Shown one piece after another: positions 35,259-44,840 of a stretch of 64,000 bases of DNA. The stretch spans positions 1 to 64,000 of the forward strand of contig CAIWTJ010000290.1 of the NCBI GenBank assembly GCA_903915535.1, read 5' to 3'. The DNA comes from Enhydrobacter aerosaccus. Its GTDB lineage: Bacteria > Pseudomonadota > Alphaproteobacteria > Reyranellales > Reyranellaceae. Positions within the stretch are counted from its first letter, which is position 1; every line of letters begins with the position of its first letter. A model generated the notes under the pieces. That model did not search any database. It was not told the DNA's origin and saw only the letters and a program-made list of their open reading frames with translations. The position numbers and the translations under genes were made by a program.

Positions 35259-37469
35259 CTAAGCCGCTTCGATCTGGACGAGATTGGTGTTGTAGGTCGT
35301 GGCGCCGCAGGGCGCCGAGCGATCGTCGGTCAATGCATTGGCGCAGCCGGTCGAGTCGTGACCTGCGTCGTCGGGCGTGAACCAGGCGCCTTCCTTGATC
35401 GACACGACGCCGATGGCGATGCGGTCCGTTACCTTGACCGGCAACACGGTCGAACCACGCTGGTTGAACACGCGCACCTTCTGGCCGTCGACCAGGCCGC
35501 GCGCCTTGGCGTCCTCGATGTGCATCCAGACATCGTCGGGAGCGACCCGGGCGAGCAAGGGCTGGTTGCCATGGATAGAGTGGGTGCGTGCCCGCGACTT
35601 GGGGCTGCACAGCATCAGCGGATAGTCCGCATTCGGCTCCTGCGGATCGAACCAGGTCGGGATCGGCGGGATCACGCCCAGGCCGTAGTAGTCGGGCTTG
35701 GCCGCGAGCGGCATCGAATAGATCTCGATCTTGCCCGAGGGCGTGGTGAACTTGTGATTATCCGGGTTACGGATTTGCGCGGCGAATGCCACCGCATCCT
35801 TCGGTGCCGGGAAGCGCGCAACGCCGCTCTCGCGGAACCTGTCGAAGTCGTCGACCGCGTCGGCCGTGAGCTCGCGCAGCCACTGCTCTTCGGTCTTGTC
35901 GTTGTAGTCGTTGATACCAACCCTCGCGGCGAGTTCGGCGAAGATCGCGAGATCGTCGCGGCACTCGTACATCGGCTGGATCGCCTGCTTCATGTAGATC
36001 GCGTAGTGGCCCGCGCCCGCCCACGGCGTGTGCACGTCGTTGCGTTCCCAGAAGGTCGTGGCCGGCAGCACGATGTCGGCATGGCGCGCGGTCGGCGTCA
36101 GGAAGTGATCCTGCACCACGATCAGCTCCACGCCATCGAGCGACTGCGCCATCTTGTTGGCGTTGGGGCACTGGTTGAAGAGATCGCCGCAGGCCGAATA
36201 GATCATCTTGATGTCGGCGGGATAGCCGCCGGCCTTGCCCTTGGCGAGCAGGTCCGCAAGCAGCGGCGTCGAGACCTTGGAGTCGATCGGGTTGGTGCCG
36301 GCGGGCAGGCTCTTGATGCCGCTGCGGCCGGTGACGCCGTTGCTGACGCCCGTGTTGCCGCCCGCGATGCCGATGTTGCCGGTGATCGCCGCCAGCGCAT
36401 AGGCAGCGCGATGGAACTGCTCGCCGAACGCAGTGCGTCCGGGCGCGTAGCCGCAATGGAGCGCGGCGGGCTTGGTGGTGGCGAACTCGATGGCGAGGCG
36501 CCGGATCGTTTCCGCGGGAATGCCGCAGCGCTCGGCCGCCCACTCCGGCGTCTTCGGCACGCCGTCGCTCTCGCCCAGCAGATAGGATTTGTACGAGCCG
36601 CCGGCCGGTGCGCCTTCGGGCAGGTGCGCCTCGTCGAAGCCCAGCACATGGCGGTCGCAATAGGCCTGGTCGTGCAGCCCTTCGCTCACCGCGACATAGG
36701 CCATGGCGATCAGCGCCGCGGCGTCGCTCGACGGCTTGATGAAGATGTGCTCGTCCGCAAGCTGCACGCTGGTACGCGTGCGGCGCGGATCGACGGTGAC
36801 GATCCGCACGCCCTTCTTCTTGGCGTCCTTCAGATACTGCGGTGTGCCGGTGCCGAAGGTGCCGTCGGCCGGGCTCCAGCCCCACATCAGGATCAGCTTG
36901 GAGTTCACGTAGTCGGTGGGCTCGCGGCCGGAGGTCTTGTAATCGGCCTTGGCGCCGAAGGTCATGCGCACGGCGAAGACTTCGGCCTCCGCCGACATGT
37001 TCGACCACAATTCGGTGCAGCCACCGAACTTGTAGAAGAAGCGTTTGGAGACGCCGAAGCCCGACAGCATCGACGTGTTGCCCGAGCGCGAGGCATCGAG
37101 GAAAGCGGCGTTACCGTACTTGGCGCGGATGCGCAGCATCTCGCCCGAGACGTGGCTCATCGCCTCGTCCCACGAGATGCGCTCGAACTGACCCGAGCCG
37201 CGCGGACCGACGCGGCGCATCGGGTATTTCAGCCGGTCCTTGTGATAGAGCCGCTCGATCTGCCCGACGCCGCGCGCACAGGCCTGCAGCGGCGGCATCT
37301 CCGGCGTCCAGCGCGCCATGTCCGTCGAGATCCTGACGATGCGGTCGTTCTCGACATGGGCGTTGACCACGCAGCGCCCGCCGCAATTGTGCCCGCACGT
37401 CGTGGTGACGATGGTTTCGCCCTCGCGCGCCGTGCCCCTCGGGGTCTGATAGATCGTTTGATCCGGCAT
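35259..37469 (-). CDS. Molybdopterin oxidoreductase, DMSO-reductase family
   Basis: 736 residues from ATG 37469; Met at 37493 would overlap the divergent DUF1398 start. N-terminal [4Fe-4S] Cys set TTCGHNCGGRC...ACARG, then SAEAEVFAVRMTFG, VDPRRTRTS, LPATTFWERND and a C-terminal molybdopterin-dinucleotide domain (DYPLMLCSPKSRARTHS). The Mo ligand is probably the Ser in DASRSGNT. No Tat leader is seen, so a cytoplasmic enzyme is likely. No FeS or membrane-anchor subunits are adjacent. Reaction unknown. Confidence 0.87.
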   Translation of the reverse strand: MPDQTIYQTPRGTAREGETIVTTTCGHNCGGRCVVNAHVENDRIVRISTDMARWTPEMPPLQACARGVGQIERLYHKDRLKYPMRRVGPRGSGQFERISWDEAMSHVSGEMLRIRAKYGNAAFLDASRSGNTSMLSGFGVSKRFFYKFGGCTELWSNMSAEAEVFAVRMTFGAKADYKTSGREPTDYVNSKLILMWGWSPADGTFGTGTPQYLKDAKKKGVRIVTVDPRRTRTSVQLADEHIFIKPSSDAAALIAMAYVAVSEGLHDQAYCDRHVLGFDEAHLPEGAPAGGSYKSYLLGESDGVPKTPEWAAERCGIPAETIRRLAIEFATTKPAALHCGYAPGRTAFGEQFHRAAYALAAITGNIGIAGGNTGVSNGVTGRSGIKSLPAGTNPIDSKVSTPLLADLLAKGKAGGYPADIKMIYSACGDLFNQCPNANKMAQSLDGVELIVVQDHFLTPTARHADIVLPATTFWERNDVHTPWAGAGHYAIYMKQAIQPMYECRDDLAIFAELAARVGINDYNDKTEEQWLRELTADAVDDFDRFRESGVARFPAPKDAVAFAAQIRNPDNHKFTTPSGKIEIYSMPLAAKPDYYGLGVIPPIPTWFDPQEPNADYPLMLCSPKSRARTHSIHGNQPLLARVAPDDVWMHIEDAKARGLVDGQKVRVFNQRGSTVLPVKVTDRIAIGVVSIKEGAWFTPDDAGHDSTGCANALTDDRSAPCGATTYNTNLVQIEAA

Positions 37470-37491
37470 GTCTCGGAAGGTATGAGCCCCC

Positions 37492-37893
37492 ATGAACGAG
37501 CACAAGCGCTCCGTCGCCAAAGCCTGCCTCGACGGCGCGGAAACAAACTCCATGAGCTTTCCGGAGATTGTCGGAACCCTGATGCAGGCGGGTTTCGAGA
37601 GCTACGCCATCGACTTCCGGCGAGCAACCGCCACTTATTACCTGCCCGACGGCGACAGTCTCGAACTGCCGGCCCACAAGCCAGACGTGCCGATCGCCGC
37701 GGCTTTCGACGCTTCAGCTGTCCAGGCCGCCATACGGGAGGCGCAGCAGCTGGTGGCCGGCTATACCTACAAGGGCTTCTGCCGGAAGGTCGCAGCGGCG
37801 GGCTGCGCGGGCTACATCGTCTCCTTTTCGGGGCGCCGGGCACTCTACTTTGGCCGCACCGCCGAGACCCATGTGGAGCGCTTCCCGGACTAA
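37492..37893 (+). CDS. DUF1398 family protein (YbcV-like)
   Basis: 133 residues. Family pattern is very clear: MSFPEIVGTLMQAGFESYAIDF, ATATYYLPDGDSLELP, GFCRKVAAAGCAGYIVSFSGRRALYFGRTAETHVE. Function is unknown; related phage and enterobacterial proteins are also uncharacterised. Divergent from the molybdoenzyme gene with 22 bases between starts. Its stop overlaps the convergent coxS-like gene by four bases. GGAAGG lies about 12 bases before ATG. Confidence 0.88.
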   Translation: MNEHKRSVAKACLDGAETNSMSFPEIVGTLMQAGFESYAIDFRRATATYYLPDGDSLELPAHKPDVPIAAAFDASAVQAAIREAQQLVAGYTYKGFCRKVAAAGCAGYIVSFSGRRALYFGRTAETHVERFPD

Positions 37894-38366
37894 GCCTTTC
37901 GCCGCTCCGCGAGCACGCTCAGCACCGCGCGCACGATGCCGCGATAGCCGGTGCAGCGGCAGAGATTGCCCGCCAGTTCCTCGCGCACCCGCGCCTCGTC
38001 GGCGTCGGGCAGGCGGAGGACGATGTCCCGGCTGGTAACCAGCATTCCCGGTGTACAATAGCCGCACTGCAGCGCGTGCTCGCGCGCGAAGGCTTCGCGC
38101 AACGCGGCCATGATCTCGTCGTCGCCGAAACCCTCGATGGTGCGCACCGCCGCGCCGTCGCAGACGCCGGCATGGGTGATGCAAGAGCGCGCCGGCACGC
38201 CGTCGACCTCGACGGTGCAGGCGCCGCAAACGCCATGCTCGCAGCCGATATGCGTGCCGGTGAGCAGGAGCTTGCCGCGCAGCAGGTCGGCCAGATGCTC
38301 GCGCGGCTCGGTCTCGACTTTGGTCTCCTCCCCGTTGACGGTGAGCGTGATCGCGATCTTGCTCAT
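37890..38366 (-). CDS. Molybdenum hydroxylase small subunit, two [2Fe-2S] clusters (CoxS/XdhA-like)
   Basis: 158 residues from ATG 38366. Plant-ferredoxin cluster CEHGVCGACTV plus a third-Cys region ARSCITHA, then the helical-domain cluster CGYCTPG...CRCTGY. Transfers electrons from Mo to FAD in xanthine-oxidase-family enzymes. Its ATG overlaps the coxM-like stop (ATGA). Last gene of the minus-strand operon amidohydrolase-L-M-S. Confidence 0.93.
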   Translation of the reverse strand: MSKIAITLTVNGEETKVETEPREHLADLLRGKLLLTGTHIGCEHGVCGACTVEVDGVPARSCITHAGVCDGAAVRTIEGFGDDEIMAALREAFAREHALQCGYCTPGMLVTSRDIVLRLPDADEARVREELAGNLCRCTGYRGIVRAVLSVLAERRKA

Positions 38367-39154
38367 GCGGCGCCCTCGACCGCATGGCGCAGCGCCGTCT
38401 CGGCGACAGAGCGCCGCCATGGCGACAGCCCCTCGACCGTGGCAACGACGCGCGACGCCTCGCGAACCGGATCAGCCAGCAACGCCGACGCGTCCTCGAT
38501 CACCAGCGGCGGACCGTCGAGCGCCGCCAGCACGGCGCGCGGCTTGGCACCGGGTACGCTCAGCACGCAGGCCGTGGCCTTGGAGAACTCGCCGACCTTG
38601 CGGCAGAACTTCCAATGGCCCCACTTTGCCGTGGCCGGCAGCACCGGCACCTCGACGGCACGCAGCAATTCGTCGGGCGCCAGCGCCGTCTCGAAGATGC
38701 CGAGCACGAAGCCCGTCAGCGGAAGGCGCCGCTCGCCGTTGGGGCCGAACGCAATGGCAGTGCCGCCCAGTGCAGGGAGCACGGCCACCCAATCGGCGGC
38801 AGGGTCGGCATGGGCGAGGCTGCCGCCGATCGTGCCGCGATTGCGCACCGGACGATAGGCGATGCGACGCGCGACCGCCGCCATGATCTCGCCGATGCGT
38901 CCGGGCACCGCGCCATCCTCGATCGCCGCATGCGTGGTGCCCGCGCCGATGCGCAGAACGCCGCCCGCAACGATGACGCCGGCATAGTTCGGCAGGTGCC
39001 GCAGGTCGGCGATTGTGCTGGGCTGCGACAGGCGGAGATTGAGGAGCGGCCCCAGTGACTGCGTGCCCGCGCCAGCGCGCGCGCCTGCACCCACCAGCTT
39101 CACGGCCTCGGACCACTCCTTGGGGCGGGCATAGTCGAAGGCAGCCGGCTTCAT
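38363..39154 (-). CDS. Molybdenum hydroxylase FAD-binding medium subunit (CoxM-like)
   Basis: 263 residues from ATG 39154, which overlaps the large-subunit stop (ATGA); the GTG at 39163 is less likely. Opens MKPAAFDYARPKEW. FAD-binding elements AGGTQSL-like (AGAGTQSLGPLLNLRL) and RNRGTIGGSLAHADPAADW are intact. Functions with the neighbouring L and S subunits in one complex, passing electrons to an acceptor. Confidence 0.93.
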   Translation of the reverse strand: MKPAAFDYARPKEWSEAVKLVGAGARAGAGTQSLGPLLNLRLSQPSTIADLRHLPNYAGVIVAGGVLRIGAGTTHAAIEDGAVPGRIGEIMAAVARRIAYRPVRNRGTIGGSLAHADPAADWVAVLPALGGTAIAFGPNGERRLPLTGFVLGIFETALAPDELLRAVEVPVLPATAKWGHWKFCRKVGEFSKATACVLSVPGAKPRAVLAALDGPPLVIEDASALLADPVREASRVVATVEGLSPWRRSVAETALRHAVEGAA

Positions 39155-41487
39155 TTCCTGCACGCGTGAATAGCGGCGAGCACACGCTCCGGTGTCGCCG
39201 GCAGGTCCATCACCTCGGCGCCGATTCGTGCCAGCGCATCGTTGATCGCGTTCACGATCGCGCCCGGCGGGCCGATGGCGCCGCTTTCGCCGATGCCCTT
39301 CTGGCCGAACGTCGTCCAGGGGCTGAGCGTCTCCATGTGCTCGAGCCGCACGTCGGGCACGTCGGTCGAGCCCGGCAGCAGATAGTCGGCGAGCGTCGCG
39401 GCGAGCGGCTGGCCATCGGCGTCGTACGGCATCTCCTCGTAGAGCGCGGTGCCGATGCCTTGCGCGAGGCCGCCCAGAACCTGGCCGTCGACGATCATGG
39501 GATTGAGCAGCTTCCCGCCGTCTTCGACGATGACATAGTCCTCCAGAACGACCTCGCCGGTATCGGTGTCGACCCTCGCCACGACGGCATGAGCGGCGTA
39601 GGAGTGCGTGCCCGTGTCCGGATCGGGCCGGTAGCCCGCGGTGATCTCGAGACCGCCCTTGTCGACGTCGGGCGGCAGGTTCTGCGGCGCGCGATACCAG
39701 GTACGCGCCACATCGGCGATCGAAACCGAACTGTCGCCGTCCTTGCGGCGCACCTTGCCATCCTCGACGACCACATCGTCCTTCGCGACCTGCAACAGCG
39801 CGGCACCGATTGCGGCGACACGCACGCTCAACTGGCGGCAGGCTTCGGCTACCGCGCCGCCCGCCATCACGCCGGCGCGGCTGCCCCAGGTACCGGTCGA
39901 ATAAGGTGTCAGCGCCGTATCGCCGTGCACCACCCGCACCCTGTCGGGATGGATGCCGAGCACTTCGTGCGCGACCTGCGACAGTGTCGTCTCCATGCCC
40001 TGGCCATGGTTGTGCACGCCGACCCGCACTTCCAGCACGCCGTCGGGCGTGAGTCGCACGGAGGACTGCTCGTAGCCCGGCACGAAGGGAATGCCCCAGG
40101 CGTGATAGACCGACGTGCCGTGCGCGCCCTGCTCGCAGAACGTAGCGAAGCCCACACCCACCGTCTCACCGGCGGCCTGCCGCTTGCGCACGCTGGCAAT
40201 GTCGATCGCCTTCTCCGCGCGGCGCAGCGACTCGGGATAGTCGCCGCTGTCGAACACCTTGCCGACCAGATTGCGGTACGGCATCGCCTCGGGCGGCACG
40301 AGATTGGCGAAGCGAATGGCCTGCGGCGTGATCTTGAGCTTGCGCGCGAGCGCATCGAGCGTCGTTTCCATCGCGTAGCACACGCCTGTCCGCGCAACCC
40401 CGCGATACGGCAGGATCGGCGGCTTGTTGGTGCAGGCCGATACGGTGTGGCAGCGCAACAGCGGCAGGACGTACGGCCCCGGCAGGATCGAGCCCACTTG
40501 TGCCGCCTCGAGGCACGCGCCGAACGGATAGGAAGAGTAGGCGCCGGCGTCGACGATCGCCTCGCACTCGACACCCAACAGCTTGCCGTCCTTCGCGGCC
40601 CATGCCGTGAGGACGTAGTGATGTTCGCGACAGTTGGCGCTGGCGCTTAACTGCTCGAAGCGGTCCTCGAGCCAGCGCACCGGCCGGCCGAGTTTCCGCG
40701 CGAGGGTGGCGCAGACGATTTCTTCCGGCAGCAGGATGCCCTTGTAGCCGAAGCCTCCGCCGACATCGGGCGAGACGATGCGCACCTGGCCCTCGTCGAG
40801 GCCGAGGCAGTCGGCGAGGCCTGACTTGGTGACATGCGGCATCTGCGTCGAGGTCGTGACGATCATCTGCTCGAGCCGCGGGTCCCATTCGGCGAGCACG
40901 CCACGGCCTTCCAGTGGCGCCATGCTCTGGCGCGATGTCTTGAGCGTGCGCGTGACCTTGGCGGCGGCGATCGCATCGAGGCCCGACACATCGTCATCGC
41001 GCCGTGTCTCGAGGAACGCGTTCATCGACCAGTGTTCGTGCAGCAACGCGGCACCAGGCGCCGTCGCAGTGCGCATATCGGAGATTGCAGGCAAGGTCTC
41101 GTAGTCGAGCTCGCAGCCTGCGGCGAGATCCTCGGCGGCCGCACGGCTTTCGGCGACGCAGGCCGCGATCAGCTCACCGACATGACGCAGCTTGTCCTTG
41201 GCCAGCGCCGGCTGCTCGGAGACACGAAAGCCCGGCAGCGCGGAGTTGGCCCGGATGGTTCCCATGCCGGGCAGATCGTCGAGCGTGAACACGCGCTTCT
41301 CGGCCCCAGCAGGCTTGGTCACGCCGCGCAGGCGGGCGTGCGCCACGGGGCTGCGCAGGAACGCGACCTCGAGCATGCCGGGTCGCGTGATGTCCCCGAC
41401 AAAGCGTCCCTGGCCATGGAGGAAGCGTGCGTCTTCCTTGCGCCGCAGTGAGGCGCCGACGCCCAAACCGTCGGAAGACGCGGTCAT
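39151..41487 (-). CDS. Molybdenum hydroxylase large catalytic subunit (CoxL-like, not CO dehydrogenase)
   Basis: 778 residues. N-terminal VGASLRRKEDARFLHGQGRFVGDI is typical of CoxL-type Mo subunits. GGGFGYKG, LPYRGVARTG and the catalytic Glu motif GESGAIGPPGAI are seen. The form I CO dehydrogenase loop AYxCSFR is absent, so another substrate, such as an N-heterocycle or aldehyde, is expected. Start overlaps the amidohydrolase stop (ATGA). An upstream dyad shared with the MarR gene suggests induction by the substrate. Confidence 0.92.
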   Translation of the reverse strand: MTASSDGLGVGASLRRKEDARFLHGQGRFVGDITRPGMLEVAFLRSPVAHARLRGVTKPAGAEKRVFTLDDLPGMGTIRANSALPGFRVSEQPALAKDKLRHVGELIAACVAESRAAAEDLAAGCELDYETLPAISDMRTATAPGAALLHEHWSMNAFLETRRDDDVSGLDAIAAAKVTRTLKTSRQSMAPLEGRGVLAEWDPRLEQMIVTTSTQMPHVTKSGLADCLGLDEGQVRIVSPDVGGGFGYKGILLPEEIVCATLARKLGRPVRWLEDRFEQLSASANCREHHYVLTAWAAKDGKLLGVECEAIVDAGAYSSYPFGACLEAAQVGSILPGPYVLPLLRCHTVSACTNKPPILPYRGVARTGVCYAMETTLDALARKLKITPQAIRFANLVPPEAMPYRNLVGKVFDSGDYPESLRRAEKAIDIASVRKRQAAGETVGVGFATFCEQGAHGTSVYHAWGIPFVPGYEQSSVRLTPDGVLEVRVGVHNHGQGMETTLSQVAHEVLGIHPDRVRVVHGDTALTPYSTGTWGSRAGVMAGGAVAEACRQLSVRVAAIGAALLQVAKDDVVVEDGKVRRKDGDSSVSIADVARTWYRAPQNLPPDVDKGGLEITAGYRPDPDTGTHSYAAHAVVARVDTDTGEVVLEDYVIVEDGGKLLNPMIVDGQVLGGLAQGIGTALYEEMPYDADGQPLAATLADYLLPGSTDVPDVRLEHMETLSPWTTFGQKGIGESGAIGPPGAIVNAINDALARIGAEVMDLPATPERVLAAIHACRK

Positions 41488-42764
41488 GCCGCGTCGGCCA
41501 GCACCGCTTTCGGCAGGATCACGGCATTCGAGTCATATCGCTTGCCGGCGCGCAGGCAGAATGCGGGATGCAGCAGGCGACTGGTGATGACCTGCGTCTC
41601 CTCGTTGTCGACCAGGCGGAAACGGCCGCGCTCGTCGTCGAGCACGGAGACGTCCGCCTCGACGCCAGGCTTCAGCGTGCCGATCTCGTCCGACATGCCG
41701 AGCATGGCGGCGCAATGGCTGGTCACCATCGGCACGACCTGCTCAAGCGTGAGGCCGAGGGCCAGCATGCTGGTCATGGCCGAAGCGAGCGAGAAATTGT
41801 GCTGCCCGGCGAACATGTGCATCTCTTCCTTGTCGGGATGCGTGTCGGGCGTGCCGCGCGGCTTGGGGATGGTGGTGTTGTAACCGTGCATGTCGGCGCC
41901 CAGCGTGTCGGGCACGATGCCGGCATCGAGCACGAGCCGCGCCATCTTGAACGAGAAGTGCGAGCCGTGGCCGACGTCGGTCTTGAGGCCGCGCGCCAGC
42001 GCCTCGCGCACCACCGCATGCAGCTTGCCGTTCTTGTCGACGAAGCCGCCGGGATGGCGCGTGAAGGGATGGGCCAGGATGTCGCCCGGTCGCAGGATAT
42101 CGAGCATCTCCGGCAGGATGGCGTCAGGATCGTAGGACTCCTTGTCCTCCGGCAGCGGCCAGAGCTGGCCGAAATGGATGTAGAGCGGCACATCGAGGGC
42201 GGTCGAGATCTTCGCGGCCCGTCGCATGGCCTCGTCGCCCCAACGCGTGAAGCCGCCAATCTCGGCATGGCCCTTCACGCCCTTCACAAGGTCGAGGTTC
42301 TCCTTCGCGACCCGGATCGTGTCGTCGATGGCGATGCAGTCGGGGCGATAGAGTTCGGGATAATAGTGCCCCTCGAGGCCGCCCACCATGTAGGCCGAGA
42401 TGAAGGCCAGCACGCGCGTGGCTGCGGGCTTGACCACGTATTCGCGGAAGCCCGGGAAGGTCAGCACCGACGGTCCGCCCTGGTCGATCACGGTCGTCAC
42501 GCCGGAGTGGACCCCCACCATGTCGGCGTCGAGGCCGAAGCGGCCGCTGACGTAACGGTAAACATGGGCGTGGGTGTCGATCATGCCAGGCAGCACCAGC
42601 TTGCCGCGCACGTCGGTGGTCTCGCGCGCCGGTCCCGGCAGATCCTTGCCGACAGCCGCGATCTTGCCGCCGCGCACAGCGACATCCATGACGCCATCGA
42701 GGCGCTGGGCCGGATCGATGACGCGACCGCCGCGAAGGACGAGATCGTATGGGGCGTTTTGCAT
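41484..42764 (-). CDS. Amidohydrolase/deacetylase family metallohydrolase (dihydroorotase-like)
   Basis: 426 residues from ATG 42764 with GAGGAG upstream; the extra N-terminal 160 residues of the track ORF run through the intergenic operator and the divergent gene. Opens YDLVLRGGRVIDPAQRLDG; DTHAHVYRY gives the HxH metal site, IHFGQL and GADMHGYN later ligands, and TLKPGVEADVSVLD the C-terminal beta domain. Would open a cyclic amide or remove an acyl group. First gene of the operon with coxLMS-like genes; an 18-bp dyad lies 68 bases upstream. Confidence 0.88.
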   Translation of the reverse strand: MQNAPYDLVLRGGRVIDPAQRLDGVMDVAVRGGKIAAVGKDLPGPARETTDVRGKLVLPGMIDTHAHVYRYVSGRFGLDADMVGVHSGVTTVIDQGGPSVLTFPGFREYVVKPAATRVLAFISAYMVGGLEGHYYPELYRPDCIAIDDTIRVAKENLDLVKGVKGHAEIGGFTRWGDEAMRRAAKISTALDVPLYIHFGQLWPLPEDKESYDPDAILPEMLDILRPGDILAHPFTRHPGGFVDKNGKLHAVVREALARGLKTDVGHGSHFSFKMARLVLDAGIVPDTLGADMHGYNTTIPKPRGTPDTHPDKEEMHMFAGQHNFSLASAMTSMLALGLTLEQVVPMVTSHCAAMLGMSDEIGTLKPGVEADVSVLDDERGRFRLVDNEETQVITSRLLHPAFCLRAGKRYDSNAVILPKAVLADAA

Positions 42765-42831
42765 GGTTCGCTCCTCGGGACTGGGTGGCCCATTAAACGG
42801 GCCCCTTCGCGGCCTTGCAAGTCCCGTCCGG

Positions 42832-42849
42832 TCGTCAGTATGCTGACGA
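42832..42849 (-). promoter_or_regulatory. MarR-type operator candidate A
   Basis: Read on the minus strand this is TCGTCAGCATACTGACGA: perfect 7-bp arms around CATA. It sits between the divergent amidohydrolase-coxLMS operon (start 42764) and TauD-binding-protein operon (start 42904). The same 18-mer with one mismatch occurs twice upstream of the MarR gene at 48908. Confidence 0.7.
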
Positions 42850-42903
42850 TCTCGGAAAGCGTGGCGGCACGCGGTTTGCATCGCCTTTGACGGAGAAACG
42901 CCC

Positions 42904-43929
42904 ATGCCTGAGATTCTGAACAATCTGATCCAGCACTCGTCCGCTTGGTACGGCCGGGATCTCAAGGCCGACACCTCGTGGATCGTCCACCTGACGCCCA
43001 AGCATCTCGAGGAGCTCGCGGCGGCGATCAAGCAGGCCACGGCAAAGGGGCTCGGCGTCGGCACGCTGACCAGAGAGACGTTCTCTCTGCCTACCCTGGC
43101 TCCGCAGCTCAAGAGCTGGCTCGAAGAGGTGAACACCGGCCGTGGTTTCATCGTCGTGCGCGGACTGCCCGTCGACCAGTACTCCGAAGACGAGGTTTTC
43201 CTGGCGTTCTGGGGCATGGGCCTGCATCTCGGCAAGGCGGTCACGCAGAACCCGAAGGGCGATGTCCTCGGCCACGTCTACGATCACGGCCGCACCTACG
43301 GCAACATCGACGTGCGTGGCTACGAGACCAGCGCGCACCTGCCGTTCCACACCGACTCGGGCGACGTGGTCGGCCTGCTGTGCCTGCGTCCGGGCAAGAG
43401 CGGCGGCCTGTCGAGCGTGGTGAGCGCCGTCACCATCCACAACGAAATCCTGAAGCGGCATCCCGAGTATCTGCCGCCGCTCTACCGCGGTTTCCGCTAT
43501 ATCCGCCGCGAGGCCGCCCTCACTGACTCACCGGTGACACCGCATCGCGTGCCGGTGTTCGGCGCGAAAGACGGACAGGTCAGCGTCCGCCTCGTGCGCA
43601 ACCAGATCAACGCCGCTGTCACCAAGACCGGCGTGCCGCTCGAGCCGGTCGAGAAGGCCGCGCTCGACCTGTTCGACGAGCTGGCGCAGAACCCCGACAT
43701 CCATCTCGACATGGATTTGCAGAAGGGCGACATCCAGTTCTGCAACAACTACGTGGCACTGCATTCGCGTACCGCCTACGTCGACCATCCAGAGATCGAG
43801 CGCCGTCGTCACATGGTCCGGCTCTGGCTCACCATGGACAAGCGCCGGCCGGTCGCGCCGGGCTTCGCGCCGCACGACGGCTACGGTGCCAAGGACCGAA
43901 TCGAGCTGGCGCTGCAATCGGCTGAGTAA
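42904..43929 (+). CDS. TauD/TfdA-type 2-oxoglutarate-dependent dioxygenase
   Basis: 341 residues. Fe(II) ligands HxD in LPFHTDSGDVVG and the distal His in VALHSRTAYVDH, followed by the 2-oxoglutarate-binding Arg region RRRHMVRLWL. Uses O2 and 2-oxoglutarate to hydroxylate a substrate, often leading to C-S, C-O or C-N cleavage. GGAGAAAC precedes ATG. Co-oriented with the amino-acid-type binding protein 27 bases downstream. Confidence 0.88.
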   Translation: MPEILNNLIQHSSAWYGRDLKADTSWIVHLTPKHLEELAAAIKQATAKGLGVGTLTRETFSLPTLAPQLKSWLEEVNTGRGFIVVRGLPVDQYSEDEVFLAFWGMGLHLGKAVTQNPKGDVLGHVYDHGRTYGNIDVRGYETSAHLPFHTDSGDVVGLLCLRPGKSGGLSSVVSAVTIHNEILKRHPEYLPPLYRGFRYIRREAALTDSPVTPHRVPVFGAKDGQVSVRLVRNQINAAVTKTGVPLEPVEKAALDLFDELAQNPDIHLDMDLQKGDIQFCNNYVALHSRTAYVDHPEIERRRHMVRLWLTMDKRRPVAPGFAPHDGYGAKDRIELALQSAE

Positions 43930-43956
43930 ACACAGTCAATTTTGGGGGACTTCGAC

Positions 43957-44817
43957 ATGATCAAGCGGCTGACGATCTTATTGGTGACGCTCTGCAGTCT
44001 CGCAACCGCGGCGCACGCCCAGAATTGCGAGCCCAAGCTCGGCCGGCCGCCGCTGGTGCGCAAAGGCACGCTGATCGCCTCGATCAATCCCACCGTCGCG
44101 CCGATCCAGTATATCAACGAGGATGGCGAGATCGTCGGCCTCGACGTCGACCTCGGTAATGCGATCGCGGCCAAGCTTTGCCTGAAGATGCTGTTCCAGA
44201 GCACGCAGTTCGCGACCATGATCCCGATCCTGAAGGAAGGCCGCATCGATATGATCGACTCCTTCATGTACTACACGCCCGACCGCGCCAGCCAGGTGCT
44301 GATGATTCCCTACGGCGCCTCGTCGGCGGCGATCGTGGTCTCCAAGAAGAACACCGACGAGATCAAGGGCCTCGAGTATTTCTCGGGCAAGGCCTTCGCC
44401 ACCGAACTCGGCACTGTCGACTATGCGGAAGCCAAGAAGGTGAGCGAGGAACTGGTCAAGGCGGGCAAGCCCGCGATCGACGTACGTACCTTCGGCACCT
44501 ACGCCGACGTGCTGCAGGCCCTGAAGGCCAACCAGGTTGCGGGCGCCTTCATCGGCGTCGAGCAGGCAGCCTATTACAAGAAGCAGGGCGCCGACTTCTT
44601 TCGCGTCGCCATCGGTGGCCTGATCCCGCATGCAGAAGCGCTGGCCTTCAAGGACCCGGTGCTGGCCGAGGCAGTGGCGAAGGTGATGAACGAGATGAAG
44701 GCGGACGGGAGCTTCGACAAGATCTTCGCGCCTTACGACCACTGCGTGCTGCCGGGCCCGTACAAGGTCACGTCCGGCGAGCTGCCGCCGTTCACCTGCC
44801 CTGTTCGAAAGGAATAG
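43957..44817 (+). CDS. Amino-acid-type ABC transporter substrate-binding protein
   Basis: 286 residues from ATG 43957 with TTTGGGGGA upstream. Signal peptide LTILLVTLCSLATAAHAQ. Type II periplasmic fold of the SBP_bac_3 family: APIQYINEDGEIVGLDVDLGNAIA, MIPILKEGRIDMIDSFMYYTPDR and the hinge region AFATELGTV. Its permease and ATPase partners are probably the minus-strand genes at 47250-48723, which share the same operator type. Convergent with two LLM genes. Confidence 0.9.
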   Translation: MIKRLTILLVTLCSLATAAHAQNCEPKLGRPPLVRKGTLIASINPTVAPIQYINEDGEIVGLDVDLGNAIAAKLCLKMLFQSTQFATMIPILKEGRIDMIDSFMYYTPDRASQVLMIPYGASSAAIVVSKKNTDEIKGLEYFSGKAFATELGTVDYAEAKKVSEELVKAGKPAIDVRTFGTYADVLQALKANQVAGAFIGVEQAAYYKKQGADFFRVAIGGLIPHAEALAFKDPVLAEAVAKVMNEMKADGSFDKIFAPYDHCVLPGPYKVTSGELPPFTCPVRKE

Positions 44818-44820
44818 GGC

Positions 44821-44840
44821 CGCTAGGAATAGGCCTAGCG
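44821..44840. other. Hairpin between convergent genes
   Basis: CGCTAGG-AATAGG-CCTAGCG forms a perfect 7-bp stem with 6-base loop just after the binding-protein stop, overlapping the end of the convergent LLM gene. No T-run follows on either strand, so termination here is only a possibility. Confidence 0.3.

Noticed and set aside
35358-38858. 1166-codon plus-strand ORF
   Set aside because: It is antisense to the molybdopterin oxidoreductase and coxS/coxM-like genes, which have clear families. It reads as His/Arg/Asp-rich shadow caused by GC-rich third positions.
39151-41487. CO dehydrogenase (coxL)
   Set aside because: The AYxCSFR active-site loop of form I CO dehydrogenase is not present (LPYRGVARTG instead), so the subunits are called only as xanthine-oxidase-family.
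44821-44840. Bidirectional Rho-independent terminator
   Set aside because: The 7-bp stem has no T-run on either side, so it is listed only as a hairpin.
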